Source: JAFGUB01 sp050305515
GTDB taxonomy: Bacteria; Campylobacterota; Campylobacteria; Campylobacterales; Sulfurimonadaceae
Direction: 5' to 3'
DNA: 64,000 nt
Assembly (NCBI GenBank): GCA_050305515.1
Contig: JBNLFL010000013.1
Coordinates: 28,805 to 92,804, forward strand
The position numbers and the translations under genes are program-made. Below are positions 1-8,684 of this stretch, in pieces. The stretch's first letter is position 1. Each line of letters begins with the position of its first letter. Under the pieces are notes generated by a model that ran no database searches, was not told the origin of the DNA, and saw only the letters and a list, made by a program, of their open reading frames with translations.

Positions 1-658
1 CGGCTTTGCCTGCATTGTTGGCCGTGACGATCTGGCTGATTTCGATGCGGCGTTCGAGCCAGTTGTTAAACAGGTGCGACTGATAGGCGCTGACCAGCAG
101 TTTCTCTTTGGCACCTTTGAGTTTCTTGCCGCTGTGCGCAATGGTTTTTCCCTGCTCGTGGCTTTTGCCGTCTTCGCCAAAACGCTGGTAGCCAAAAAAG
201 TTCGGAATGCCTTGCTTCTCCATGGTGCGGCCCGCCTTTTCAATGGCTCCGGCCGCTTCGGGTGTGACGGCATCGAGGCGGATTTCGAAGCGGTTGGCTT
301 TGAGATGCCCCAGTTTTATGGGCGCACGGTTGTAGGTTTTTTCAAGAATCTCGATGCGTTCGGTAATAAGGTTACCCAGTTTGCTTTCAACGGCTTTGGG
401 CAGACTAATGTACTGAATGGTCGTCGCGCTCTTGTCCTTAAGTCCCGCATAGCCGATGTCACTTTCGTTTACATGTAAAGCGCTTTGCAGAACGTGAATG
501 AGCTTCCACGTGCTCATGTCACTCTTTTTGATTTTTAAAATCAGGCAGGCTCCGTTACCGCTGAAGTCATACATGGGCAGTTCTTCTACAAAAAATCGTT
601 CGATGCTCTGCGCAAAATTAAAGGCAATGGGGTCATGGGAGTAAGGGTAAGTTTTCAT
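1..658 (-). CDS. truD: tRNA pseudouridine synthase D, partial (3' end outside window)
   Basis: The reverse strand from ATG 658 reads open to the window edge (about 219 codons). TruD makes pseudouridine 13 in several tRNAs. The catalytic-Asp motif GYAGLKDKSA is visible near residue 70, and the family motif NFFGYQRFG lies near residue 150. Both are diagnostic, so the identification is firm. The C-terminal part lies before base 1. A copy of TTACATGTAA falls inside the gene at 469-478 and encodes part of ALHVNE. A plus-strand ORF over the same bases is only its shadow. Confidence 0.93.
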   Translation of the reverse strand, partial: MKTYPYSHDPIAFNFAQSIERFFVEELPMYDFSGNGACLILKIKKSDMSTWKLIHVLQSALHVNESDIGYAGLKDKSATTIQYISLPKAVESKLGNLITERIEILEKTYNRAPIKLGHLKANRFEIRLDAVTPEAAGAIEKAGRTMEKQGIPNFFGYQRFGEDGKSHEQGKTIAHSGKKLKGAKEKLLVSAYQSHLFNNWLERRIEISQIVTANNAGKA

Positions 659-701
659 ACAGAAGTATAGCTCCTGCCGCTTTACATGTAAAGTGGCAGT
701 A

Positions 702-1922
702 TTAGTTGAGAAGATACATCAGCACAGATGGATTGACCGGTGCCGCATTGGTACTGTTTGCTTCAAGGTAGGTGGCGGCACAGGCGACGCGCGCGGCCTG
801 AGCTTTAATGCGCATATAGCCGCTTTCTCCCCACGAAGGCCCCCATGAGTTTCGTAAAATCCAGTAGAGCCCTTCGGTGGGATCGGTGCCCCATCCCACC
901 AGGGAAACGACATGATCAGTAGTCGTGTAGTCGCCATCGGGACAGTCCGTCTGCGTGTCGGTGTAGATGCCGCTCGAATAGTAACTGAAACTCGAAGTAG
1001 TGTTAACGGCAACATCGATGACGCCGTAGGTCGTCAGGGCTTCCTGTATTCCGGTGAGATCGTTGGGTGCAATCCGTCCCCAGCTTTTAAAAACGGTAAG
1101 CGGGGCTTCCGGTTGTACGGTGCAGCTTCCCGGGTCACTCTTGACATAGGGGAAAAAACTCTCGAGTGTGACACCTTCAACGGTAAGGGCCGTCAGTTCC
1201 GCGTAGTCGTAATCGGCTCCGTCGCATCCGTCGAAATGAGCACTGTAGTCACCGTAGGTACCAAGACACCATGCAATATAGGATTCGGAAAAATCGATGT
1301 TTAGTGAGTCGGTCAGATTATTGATGAGGTTGTGGGAACCTTCGGCTGCCGCTGCCGCACCGAAGGCGTAGCAGTCACCGCAGCTCCCTTGATTACGCAC
1401 GTCCCCGATATAGGATTTTCCATTATAGTTACGCCAGTCGAGCGCATCGGGATAGGTCCGCTTTTGTGAGCTCCTGAGGGTTTTGGTAGTGATGATCCTG
1501 GTCGCGGGCAGGGTCGCGTTGGTATCTTTCTTTTGGCTGCTTTGCAAAGAGATATTGCTTTTTTGCAGCATCAGCTCAACCATGTCGAAACGTTTGGCAG
1601 GGGCCTGTTTGAGTGTTGATTCGCAGACGGGTACCGTAACACGGAAACTCCCTTTGCTGATCTGGTCCGTCACCATACGATAACCGTTTTTTTCACAGTA
1701 GGAAAACTGCCGGGCCTCGCTACCTTTGTAAAAGGCCCAAGCGTCGGCGCTGCTTCCGTCGGGAAACGTGCAGTAACCCGTTTCTCCGGCTGCCACGTGT
1801 TTTGTCGTGTACTGATACCCCAGAGCTTCACAATATTTTGCGGCAGGGTTATCATAGCCCCAAAGTGCGGTAAGTGTCAGTAACTGAATCCAGAAAAAGG
1901 GTGTAAATCTGATGCGTACCAT
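702..1922 (-). CDS. Secreted DUF333-papain (C1) family cysteine protease
   Basis: This is a 406-residue exported protein. Residues 1-22 look like a signal peptide. Residues 24-100 match DUF333 (NPAAKYC, FPDGSSADAWAFY), a small Cys-containing domain better known from YoaF/hemolysin-like lipoproteins. Residues 160-380 are a papain-type peptidase: QGSCGDCYAF places the catalytic Cys at about 184, DHVVSLVGWG supplies the His and NSWGPSWGESGYMRI the Asn. The C-terminus NPSVLMYLLN resembles the end of the beta-helix protein at 5089-6309. The catalytic triad is complete, so an active periplasmic or surface protease is likely. Its substrate is unknown, and the gene stands alone downstream of truD on the same strand. 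Confidence 0.88.
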   Translation of the reverse strand: MVRIRFTPFFWIQLLTLTALWGYDNPAAKYCEALGYQYTTKHVAAGETGYCTFPDGSSADAWAFYKGSEARQFSYCEKNGYRMVTDQISKGSFRVTVPVCESTLKQAPAKRFDMVELMLQKSNISLQSSQKKDTNATLPATRIITTKTLRSSQKRTYPDALDWRNYNGKSYIGDVRNQGSCGDCYAFGAAAAAEGSHNLINNLTDSLNIDFSESYIAWCLGTYGDYSAHFDGCDGADYDYAELTALTVEGVTLESFFPYVKSDPGSCTVQPEAPLTVFKSWGRIAPNDLTGIQEALTTYGVIDVAVNTTSSFSYYSSGIYTDTQTDCPDGDYTTTDHVVSLVGWGTDPTEGLYWILRNSWGPSWGESGYMRIKAQAARVACAATYLEANSTNAAPVNPSVLMYLLN

Positions 1923-2110
1923 TCATAGTTCTCGTTAAAAAAGTGCTAAACATACTATAGCGAATATGTTAAAAACAGAAAGAACGTATGCTTTCTGACT
2001 CTATTGCATCAATTCTACATATTCCCGCCATTTTAAATGAAAATGAGACAGATTGAGTTACATGTAAAAGAATCGGTTGAGTATACTTGTCTTTATCATA
2101 TTGGAGAAAA

Positions 2111-3214
2111 ATGAACGCAAAGAGAAAATTGGCGCTGGTGCTTTTTGTACTGATTGTTGTTATTCTGATGGCAGCAATCATACGTTTTGACAATGAAGTC
2201 AGACGCCAGAACATGAGTGAGATCGGCGACAAACTCTCGCAGGCACTGCGTTCCCAGCTGGGACGTGAGCAGGAAGACGCCCTGCGAACCGCTTTGGTGC
2301 TGGCCCAGAATGAAGGCATCATTCATGCGCTGCGCGAGGATGATGAAGATCGTGGTTATGAAGTCCTCTCCGCCATTATGGACGAGATTCAGCGCCACAC
2401 CAATACCCTTGTCCGCTCGCAGATCATTACGGCCGATTATCACCTTTTTGCCCGCAGCTGGGATAACATCTACTCCGGAATGCCGCTTGAAGACTCCCGA
2501 AGCGATCTGGATTATTTTAAAACCCGCAAAAAACCGCGTGTCTCCATTGAAGTGGGTCGGCGGCTCGGCATCAAGGCCACGGTTCCGGTTCTGGAAAAAA
2601 ACCAGCTGCTGGGCTTTGTCGAAGTACTGCAGTTTTTTGATGTGACCACCGCGTTTTTCCGAGATCTCGGCATCGATCTGTATGTGCTCATGGATGACAG
2701 CTATTACAACACGGCGGTGCTGATGCAGAACAATCCGACTGTTGGAAAATATATCATCGCAAATCGCGCCTACAACAGCGTGCATCTTAAAATGCTTGAA
2801 CGCCTCGATTTCAGACAGTTGCGGCAGGAGCATTTTCTTCAGAATGATGATCACAGCATCTTTTTCGAACCGATGCGCAACGTTGAGGGAACGGTTCTCG
2901 GGGCCTTTGTAATGGTCATGCCGAAAACGGAAGTCGCCCATTTTGGCAGCCGTGATGAAGAGCTCTCCTTGCTCATCAATTTTTCGCGCCGCAACCTCTA
3001 TGACATTGTCAAAAAAGAGCAGCTCGAGGAACAGATCTACCGCAGCCGCTATGACAAGGCGCTGCTCTATCTCAAAGATACCGTCTCGGAAGAGGACCGC
3101 GAGCTCTACATTCAGGAGGCGCAGGAGATTTTGGAGAGTTACACCAAAGAGGAGCTTATCGCCCTCATACTCAAACACAAAAGCGTTCGCAATATTAAAG
3201 GAGAGATACGATGA
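2111..3214 (+). CDS. Membrane sensor with periplasmic Cache-like domain, no kinase domain
   Basis: The protein has 367 residues from ATG 2111, chosen because GGAG lies 4 bases upstream; an upstream in-frame ATG at 2087 lacks a ribosome site. One N-terminal membrane helix (about 8-25) precedes a periplasmic region with the LFARSWDN / YFKTRKKPRVSIEVGRR / LGIKATVPV pattern typical of dCache ligand sensors. The C-terminal 80 residues are charged and helical, with no HisKA, GGDEF or MCP signature. It overlaps the next regulator gene by ATGA, so it is probably the detached sensing component for the regulator and kinase encoded downstream. The ligand is not predictable. Confidence 0.75.
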   Translation: MNAKRKLALVLFVLIVVILMAAIIRFDNEVRRQNMSEIGDKLSQALRSQLGREQEDALRTALVLAQNEGIIHALREDDEDRGYEVLSAIMDEIQRHTNTLVRSQIITADYHLFARSWDNIYSGMPLEDSRSDLDYFKTRKKPRVSIEVGRRLGIKATVPVLEKNQLLGFVEVLQFFDVTTAFFRDLGIDLYVLMDDSYYNTAVLMQNNPTVGKYIIANRAYNSVHLKMLERLDFRQLRQEHFLQNDDHSIFFEPMRNVEGTVLGAFVMVMPKTEVAHFGSRDEELSLLINFSRRNLYDIVKKEQLEEQIYRSRYDKALLYLKDTVSEEDRELYIQEAQEILESYTKEELIALILKHKSVRNIKGEIR

Positions 3215-3867
3215 GACGGGTTTTGCTGCTCGAAGATGAATATTCGCTGCGTATCAGCATCGAGGAGTTCCTTGAAGACATCGGTTATGTGGTCGAGGGA
3301 TTTGAAAACGGCGATGCGGCGTATGAAGCCGTGTACGAAAAGGCTTATGACATTCTGCTGCTTGACGTCAACGTTCCGGGGATGAGCGGTTTTGAAATGC
3401 TCGGCACGCTGCGCAAGGAGGGCAATAAAACCCCCGCCATCTTCATTACGTCGATGACCCAGACGGAAGATCTTCGGGAAGGGTATAAAAAAGGGTGCTG
3501 CGATTACATTCGCAAACCTTTTGACCTTGAAGAGCTCCAGCTGCGCATGATGCAGGTGTGCAAGAACGTGCTGCATGAAGAGAGCGATGCAGTCACTCTG
3601 GCACCGGGGCTGACGTATGATCTCAATCAGTTTACGCTCACCTACAATGGCGAAAACATCACACTCAGCCGTACCGAAAAAGAGATGCTCGGCGTTTTGC
3701 TCAAATACCACAATCAGGTGGTGACCGTTACAATGTTCCAGGATGAGATCTGGGGCGAATATGTCGACCCGGCCAACATCCGCGTCCAGATCAACAATCT
3801 GCGCAAGAAGCTGCCCGAAGGGGTGATTCAAAACCGGCGCGGTCTGGGGTACATTCTTGAACGATAG
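3211..3867 (+). CDS. OmpR-family response regulator
   Basis: The 218-residue protein has an N-terminal receiver domain (about 1-115), with acidic pair ED at 8-9, phospho-acceptor D52 in LLLDVNVPGMSG, and a Lys in IRKPF. A C-terminal winged-helix Trans_reg_C domain follows (about 130-215; VDPANIRVQINNLRKKL). It starts at an ATGA overlap with the Cache sensor, after a GGAGAG ribosome site. Its last codons overlap the start of the histidine kinase, so the three genes are translationally coupled. The regulon is unknown. Confidence 0.92.
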   Translation: MRRVLLLEDEYSLRISIEEFLEDIGYVVEGFENGDAAYEAVYEKAYDILLLDVNVPGMSGFEMLGTLRKEGNKTPAIFITSMTQTEDLREGYKKGCCDYIRKPFDLEELQLRMMQVCKNVLHEESDAVTLAPGLTYDLNQFTLTYNGENITLSRTEKEMLGVLLKYHNQVVTVTMFQDEIWGEYVDPANIRVQINNLRKKLPEGVIQNRRGLGYILER

Positions 3868-5017
3868 CCGCTACGCCATTAAAAACGCGCTGCTCTATTC
3901 GCTGCTTGTTTCGCTTATTTTGCTGGCACCGCTTTATGTCTATCTCATCTACTCCAAAACCCTTTATGAAATTCAAAACGAGATCGAATTAAAAGCCCAT
4001 GCGACACTCATTATACGGGCCATGGAAGAGTATGATGAAATGCGTGAACCGGTTTTCGAGTTTCCCCGCTTCAAGCGGATCGAGGGCGGGCTTTACAACC
4101 TGCATTATCAGCCGATTTTTTCACTTATCACCCATCCGTTTTCGGGTACTACGGAAGGCTTTCATATTCATAGCGGTTATGCCTATCTGGTGCTCTCCCT
4201 ACCAAAAAACCGTTATTTCGGCGCAGATTATCTGATTGTCGGCAACACCATCTCCTACGCGCCGGTTTATGAAAAAGTAGCCATCATTTTGCTGCTTATC
4301 GTTATTTTGATTTTTGTACTCTCCTTTTACTTCCTGAACCGTTTCGCACTCCCGTTCAAACGGCTCAATGAACGGCTTGACACTTTCATTAAAGACTCCA
4401 TGCACGAGATCAATACGCCGCTCTCCATCATCAACGTCAATATTGATCTGCATAACCGCAAGTTTGAACCCAGCAAATACCTTCAGCGCATTAAGGCGGC
4501 TGCAAAAACCCTCTCGACCATTTACGACGATATGGATTATCTCATCAAAAACCAGCGCGTGGCCTTCGAGAGCGAGCCGGTTGATCTGGCAAAGTTTTTA
4601 AAAGAGCGGGTGGCTTACTTTGACGAGGTGGCGGCCATGAAAGAGATCACCCTTGCCATAACGCACAGCGATGCCGTGACCATCCGCTTCAACCTTACAC
4701 AGCTTCAAAGGCTCATTGACAACAATCTCTCCAACGCCATCAAGTACTCCCACCCCAAGGGAAAGGTGGATATTTCGCTTACATGTAACGATGAAGGGTG
4801 CACGCTCGACTTCAAAGATTACGGCATCGGCATGAAACACCCCGAACAGATTTTCGAACGTTATTACCGGGAAAGCGCCAAGGTCGGAGGATTCGGCATC
4901 GGGCTGAACATCGTCAAATCCATCATCGACCAGAATCACGTCACCTTACATGTAAGTTCGGAGTATCAGAAGGGCTCGACCTTTTCGTACCATTTTCCGG
5001 CAATGATTTTGGTGTAA
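3857..5017 (+). CDS. Sensor histidine kinase
   Basis: The 386-residue protein uses a TTG start inside the end of the regulator gene. It has membrane helices at about 10-32 and 140-160 around a small periplasmic loop. HisKA carries the phospho-acceptor His at about 183 (DSMHEINTPLSIIN). HATPase_c shows the N box NNLSNAIKYSHPKG, the D box DYGIGM and the G box GGFGIGLNIVK. It is the cognate kinase of the regulator at 3211-3867 and probably takes input from the Cache protein at 2111-3214. Two TTACATGTAA copies lie inside it (4779 and 4946), the second within the HATPase coding part. Confidence 0.9.
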   Translation: MNDSRYAIKNALLYSLLVSLILLAPLYVYLIYSKTLYEIQNEIELKAHATLIIRAMEEYDEMREPVFEFPRFKRIEGGLYNLHYQPIFSLITHPFSGTTEGFHIHSGYAYLVLSLPKNRYFGADYLIVGNTISYAPVYEKVAIILLLIVILIFVLSFYFLNRFALPFKRLNERLDTFIKDSMHEINTPLSIINVNIDLHNRKFEPSKYLQRIKAAAKTLSTIYDDMDYLIKNQRVAFESEPVDLAKFLKERVAYFDEVAAMKEITLAITHSDAVTIRFNLTQLQRLIDNNLSNAIKYSHPKGKVDISLTCNDEGCTLDFKDYGIGMKHPEQIFERYYRESAKVGGFGIGLNIVKSIIDQNHVTLHVSSEYQKGSTFSYHFPAMILV

Positions 5018-5088
5018 CTCCGGCATAACACGTTCCTAAGCCGAAAGGTGATATCGTGAGATAATCCCTCTATGCTCAGGAGGTTATC

Positions 5089-6309
5089 ATGTGGTGCAAA
5101 ACAGCATTTTCAGCTTTTTTATCAGTGATGGCGGCGTCGGCCCTTTCGGCGGCGACCTTTACGGTGGATGTACAAACCGACACGGTTGATGCCAATACGG
5201 CAGACAACGTGTGTGCGGACACTCAGGGGCACTGTTCCCTGCGTGCGGCAGTCATGCAGGCCAATGCGACGACGGGTACGGATACGATCATGCTTGGAGC
5301 CGGAATCTACAAGATCAGTATTACCGGTACGCAGGAAGATGCCGCCACCAAAGGGGATCTCGACATTACCGAAGCGGTGACGATTCAGGGATCGGGGATG
5401 TCCACAACCTTGATCGATGCGCAGCAGTATGATCGGATCTTCCATCTGCTTAATATCTACAGCGGTACCGTGGCCATTAACGATCTGACGCTGCAAAATG
5501 GCGTGATTGAGACAGGTGATAACGGCGGCGGTGCGATTTTGAACTGGAGCACGGCAGCCATGACGCTCTCGGTCAACCGTGTGTTGTTTAAGAGCAACAC
5601 TGTCAACGGCACGGCTAACGGTGACAAAGGCGGAGCACTCAACAATCTGGGTACGGCCGTGCTTACTGATGTCGTGATGCAGGACAACAATGCCTATCGC
5701 GGCGGTGCCATTTATACCAATTCTCTGCTGACACTCGAACGTTCGACGCTAAATCACAATATCGCCTCACTGGCCGGAGGTGGTATCCTCTCTTACGGTG
5801 TCACTACCGTGAATAACTCTACTCTGAGCTATAACGAGGCAAGCAATAACGGTGGTGCATTAAGAAACGATGAAAACATGACTCTAAATTATTGCACGCT
5901 TGCTTACAACAGGTCACCGACAGGAGCAAATCTGGCAGTGGCGGCTCCCATGAATATCGAAAACTCCATTATTGCATATTACGGCGGCGGGGGAGAGAAC
6001 TGCTGGGATCCGAATGGCGGGCTGGTTTCTCTGGGACACAATATTCAAGACGACGCCAGCTGTGCCCTGAATATGACCGGTGATATGAACAGTACTGATC
6101 CAATGCTTGATGCGCTTGCGGATTACGGGGGTCAGACTCCGACGCATCGTTTGCAGGCAGGTTCTCCCGCAATTGACGGTGCCGCAGCGGTTCTCCCGAT
6201 CACGACCGATCAGCGCGGCATTCACCGTCCGTGGGGAAAAGCCCCTGACATTGGTGCCTTTGAGCGGGTAGGGCAGAACCCGGCGGTACTGCTCTATCTG
6301 CTGCAGTAG
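5089..6309 (+). CDS. Secreted CSLREA-type right-handed beta-helix protein
   Basis: The 406-residue protein starts at ATG 5089 after AGGAGG. A signal peptide (about 1-21, ending ALSAA) is followed by the CSLREA-like motif CSLRAAVMQAN near residue 48, then repeated short beta-strand turns (GGAILNWS, GGALNNLG, GGAIYTN, GGGILSYG, GGALRNDE) typical of pectate-lyase-like or polymorphic outer membrane solenoids. It ends in NPAVLLYLLQ, nearly the same tail as the protease at 702-1922. An extracellular or surface-exposed structural or adhesive role is likely. No catalytic residues are recognised. Confidence 0.8.
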   Translation: MWCKTAFSAFLSVMAASALSAATFTVDVQTDTVDANTADNVCADTQGHCSLRAAVMQANATTGTDTIMLGAGIYKISITGTQEDAATKGDLDITEAVTIQGSGMSTTLIDAQQYDRIFHLLNIYSGTVAINDLTLQNGVIETGDNGGGAILNWSTAAMTLSVNRVLFKSNTVNGTANGDKGGALNNLGTAVLTDVVMQDNNAYRGGAIYTNSLLTLERSTLNHNIASLAGGGILSYGVTTVNNSTLSYNEASNNGGALRNDENMTLNYCTLAYNRSPTGANLAVAAPMNIENSIIAYYGGGGENCWDPNGGLVSLGHNIQDDASCALNMTGDMNSTDPMLDALADYGGQTPTHRLQAGSPAIDGAAAVLPITTDQRGIHRPWGKAPDIGAFERVGQNPAVLLYLLQ

Positions 6310-6420
6310 ATTCACCATTCGCAGGTGCCAGGCTCTGGCAAGATGTCGCGCTGTTATGCAACCATTTCCTCACTCTCTTTTTATATAAACGCTTCTTTTT
6401 GAGAGCGATCTTGAAACCAC

Positions 6421-6449
6421 TTGACAAATTTTGTTTACATGTAAATATT
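6421..6449 (+). promoter_or_regulatory. Candidate sigma-70 promoter of the sox cluster with palindrome in the spacer
   Basis: TTGACA at 6421-6426 is followed by a 17-base spacer and AATATT at 6444-6449, about 60 bases before soxX. The palindrome TTACATGTAA (6435-6444) fills the downstream half of the spacer and reaches the first base of the -10. This is a good -35/-10 match by eye. A regulator bound to the palindrome would block or twist the promoter, but this is inference. Confidence 0.5.
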
Positions 6450-6510
6450 TTTTACATTAATTTTACATTGAAGCGTTACCATGCTTGCATCAATCAAAGG
6501 AGGGTGACAT

Positions 6511-7041
6511 ATGAGAACGTCATTGATGATGATGCTGGCTCTTGGTGCAACGCTGCTAAACGGTGCTGACCTTAAAAGTGCCATCGAGGTACCAAACGCG
6601 AGTGAGATCATCGCCAAAGACCTTTTGGGTCCTGCGAAAACGTACAAGATGCCTGAAGGGTGTATTACAAATGATGCCGAAGCGATTGCGCGCGGCGAGT
6701 TTATTTTCCATAACCTAAATGGTGGCAAAGCAAAGGGAGATGCTCCTAAAGGGCTAGTTAAAAAATTGCCTAACGGTGATCCGAAGCAGTACGGCAACTG
6801 TGTCGCCTGCCATAACATCGAAGGTGCGAAAGGTGCCGGTAACATTGGCCCTGATCTGACAAACTACAACGAGCACTTCATTAAATCCGGTGCGCGTGAC
6901 AATGCGTTTGTTTACCAGAAAATTGCCGATGCACGCATCGACAATCCGAATACACACATGACCATCAACCTGACGACCGGGCTCTTTAGCGAGCGCGAAA
7001 TCTGTGACATCGCTTCGTATGTCGTATCGATCAAGAAATAA
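6511..7041 (+). CDS. soxX: Sulfur-oxidation c-type cytochrome SoxX
   Basis: The 176-residue periplasmic protein has a signal peptide (about 1-18) and one haem c site, CVACH, at about 97-101, followed by GNIGPDLTNY as in SoxX. Met residues near 150 (NTHMTINL) may be the sixth ligand. SoxX pairs with SoxA to couple thiosulfate oxidatively to the SoxY carrier cysteine. It has a strong ribosome site (AAAGGAGGGTGAC) and is the first gene of the soxXYZAB run, behind a candidate promoter at 6421-6449. Confidence 0.95.
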   Translation: MRTSLMMMLALGATLLNGADLKSAIEVPNASEIIAKDLLGPAKTYKMPEGCITNDAEAIARGEFIFHNLNGGKAKGDAPKGLVKKLPNGDPKQYGNCVACHNIEGAKGAGNIGPDLTNYNEHFIKSGARDNAFVYQKIADARIDNPNTHMTINLTTGLFSEREICDIASYVVSIKK

Positions 7042-7051
7042 AGGAGTAGTA

Positions 7052-7519
7052 ATGCAAAGAAGATCGTTTCTCAAAGGACTTGGACTGGTAACTGCGGCAA
7101 CCGCGGTTGTGACCCCATCTATGGTACTCTCGGCGGAGGCTCCAAAAGGCGCAAACGCCATGAACCTCGAAACAGCGATTGCCGCTATTACCGGTGGCAA
7201 AAAAGTAGTGGCTTCATCAAAAGTGAGCCTCAAGGCTCCGGAAATTGCGGAAAACGGCGCGGTTGTTCCCGTAACAATTACCGTTGATTCGCCAATGAGC
7301 GAAGATGACTACATCAAAGCCATCCATGTTTTCGCAACGAAAAACTCAAACGTCCGCTGTGCGGATGTCATGCTCTCTCCAATGAACGGCGGTGCCAGCT
7401 TTGCGACCCGTGTCAAACTTGGTGGTTCACAGGATGTCATGGCGCTGGTAGAGACCAGCAAAGGCGAGTTCTGGAGTGCGGCTCAGAACGTTAAAGTCAC
7501 CATCGGCGGCTGTGGCTGA
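7052..7519 (+). CDS. soxY: Thiosulfate-oxidation carrier protein SoxY
   Basis: The 155-residue protein starts at ATG 7052, after AAAGGAGTAGTA and 11 bases past the soxX stop. The Tat-type signal RRSFLKGLG indicates export in folded form. The C-terminus ends GGCG, carrying the single swinging-arm cysteine on which sulfur intermediates are bound; the usual form is GGCGG, so the last Gly is absent here. It forms a heterodimer with SoxZ, encoded next. A longer upstream in-frame start is rejected because it would overlap soxX and lacks a ribosome site. Confidence 0.95.
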   Translation: MQRRSFLKGLGLVTAATAVVTPSMVLSAEAPKGANAMNLETAIAAITGGKKVVASSKVSLKAPEIAENGAVVPVTITVDSPMSEDDYIKAIHVFATKNSNVRCADVMLSPMNGGASFATRVKLGGSQDVMALVETSKGEFWSAAQNVKVTIGGCG

Positions 7520-7565
7520 TGCCACCTGCTTTACATGTAACGAGAAAAATAGAAAAGGACAAACA

Positions 7566-7901
7566 ATGGCAGAAAGAAAATCTCTGATCAAAATCAAACC
7601 AAAAGCGTATAAAGCAGGTGACGTGGTGTCTGTAAGTTTCATGGTAATGCATCCTATGGAAACCGGTCTTCGTAAAGATAAAGAGACAGGCAAACTGATT
7701 CCTGCTCACTATATCAATGATGTGAAGTTCTCATTTGAGGGCAAAGTATTCACGTCAATGAAATGCTGGGAGTCGCTTTCGACCAACCCGGTATTCACGA
7801 TCGATTTCAAAGTTCCCGGAAACGGCGAACTGAAAGTGGCTTTCACCGACAATCAGGGTGAAGTGAACGAAAAAAGCACCAAAATCAAAACCAAAGGCTA
7901 A
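7566..7901 (+). CDS. soxZ: Thiosulfate-oxidation carrier partner SoxZ
   Basis: The 111-residue protein has an immunoglobulin-like fold typical of SoxZ (YKAGDVVSVSFMVMHPMETGLRKD, VFTIDFKVPGNGELKVAFTDNQG) and no signal peptide, so it is exported piggy-back with SoxY. Start ATG 7566 follows AAAAGGACAAAC; upstream in-frame codons were rejected. The 46-base gap after soxY contains the palindrome TTACATGTAA at 7531-7540. It stabilises SoxY and presents its cysteine arm to SoxAX and SoxB. Confidence 0.95.
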   Translation: MAERKSLIKIKPKAYKAGDVVSVSFMVMHPMETGLRKDKETGKLIPAHYINDVKFSFEGKVFTSMKCWESLSTNPVFTIDFKVPGNGELKVAFTDNQGEVNEKSTKIKTKG

Positions 7902-7904
7902 GCC

Positions 7905-8675
7905 ATGATCGCGAAAAAAATCATGCTGGCATCGGCTCTCGTCGGTGTGCTGGCATTCGGAGGCGACCAGTTCGCCATGAGTGATGCCGACCGCGCGATG
8001 TATCAGGAGATGCTGGAAAACAATCCGGCGGACATGGACATCGAATCCGGTCACGAAATGCTTGATGAATACTGCGGCGGCGAAGCGGGGCTGGCAAAAT
8101 TTCTGGGAGTGAGCGAAGAAGCGCTGCCTAAATATATTGCCGGATTCCCCCGTTACATCAAGCAGTTTGACATGGTACTCGGACTGGATCAGGTACTTCA
8201 GGCACTGATGGCACAAAACGGCCACACACCGCTGAAACTTAAAAGCAAAGAGATGTTCGCCATGAGCGGTTATGCCAAATCTCTGGCAAACGGCGAAGCG
8301 GTTAACATCGATATCAATGCCAACGAGCAGATGAAAAAAGCGTACGCTCTGGGTGAGGAAGTGTTTACAACCAAGCGCGGCGGACGCGGTCTTTCGTGCA
8401 TGAGCTGTCACTCTCCCGATGTTATCGGAAGCGTTCTGCGTACGCAGCCCCTGCCGGATCTCGGAAGCGAAGCGAACAAAGCGGCAGCCACATGGCCGGC
8501 GTATCGCATGACAAAATCGTCCATGCGTACGCTTCAGCGTCGCTTTCAGGGTTGTATGAACAACGCACTTCTGGCGGTGATCCCTATCGGTTCACCTGAA
8601 ATGGTAGCGCTTGAGGTCTATGTGGCCGAGAAAGCAAAAGGCAAAGAGATCGCCATTCCCGGTCTGAAGCGTTAG
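7905..8675 (+). CDS. soxA: Sulfur-oxidation cytochrome SoxA (monohaem type)
   Basis: The 256-residue exported protein has a single haem site CMSCH at about 165. The conserved active-site cysteine ligand is at about 217 (FQGCMNNA). The N-terminal half has the alpha/beta SoxA fold but no second CxxCH, so this is the one-haem SoxA form. With SoxX it joins thiosulfate to SoxY. ATG lies 3 bases after the soxZ stop, indicating tight coupling. Confidence 0.95.
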   Translation: MIAKKIMLASALVGVLAFGGDQFAMSDADRAMYQEMLENNPADMDIESGHEMLDEYCGGEAGLAKFLGVSEEALPKYIAGFPRYIKQFDMVLGLDQVLQALMAQNGHTPLKLKSKEMFAMSGYAKSLANGEAVNIDINANEQMKKAYALGEEVFTTKRGGRGLSCMSCHSPDVIGSVLRTQPLPDLGSEANKAAATWPAYRMTKSSMRTLQRRFQGCMNNALLAVIPIGSPEMVALEVYVAEKAKGKEIAIPGLKR

Positions 8676-8684
8676 GAAACAGTT

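Noticed and set aside
74..478. 134-residue plus-strand ORF
   Set aside because: It is the antisense shadow of truD, whose reverse-strand product carries the GLKDK motif.
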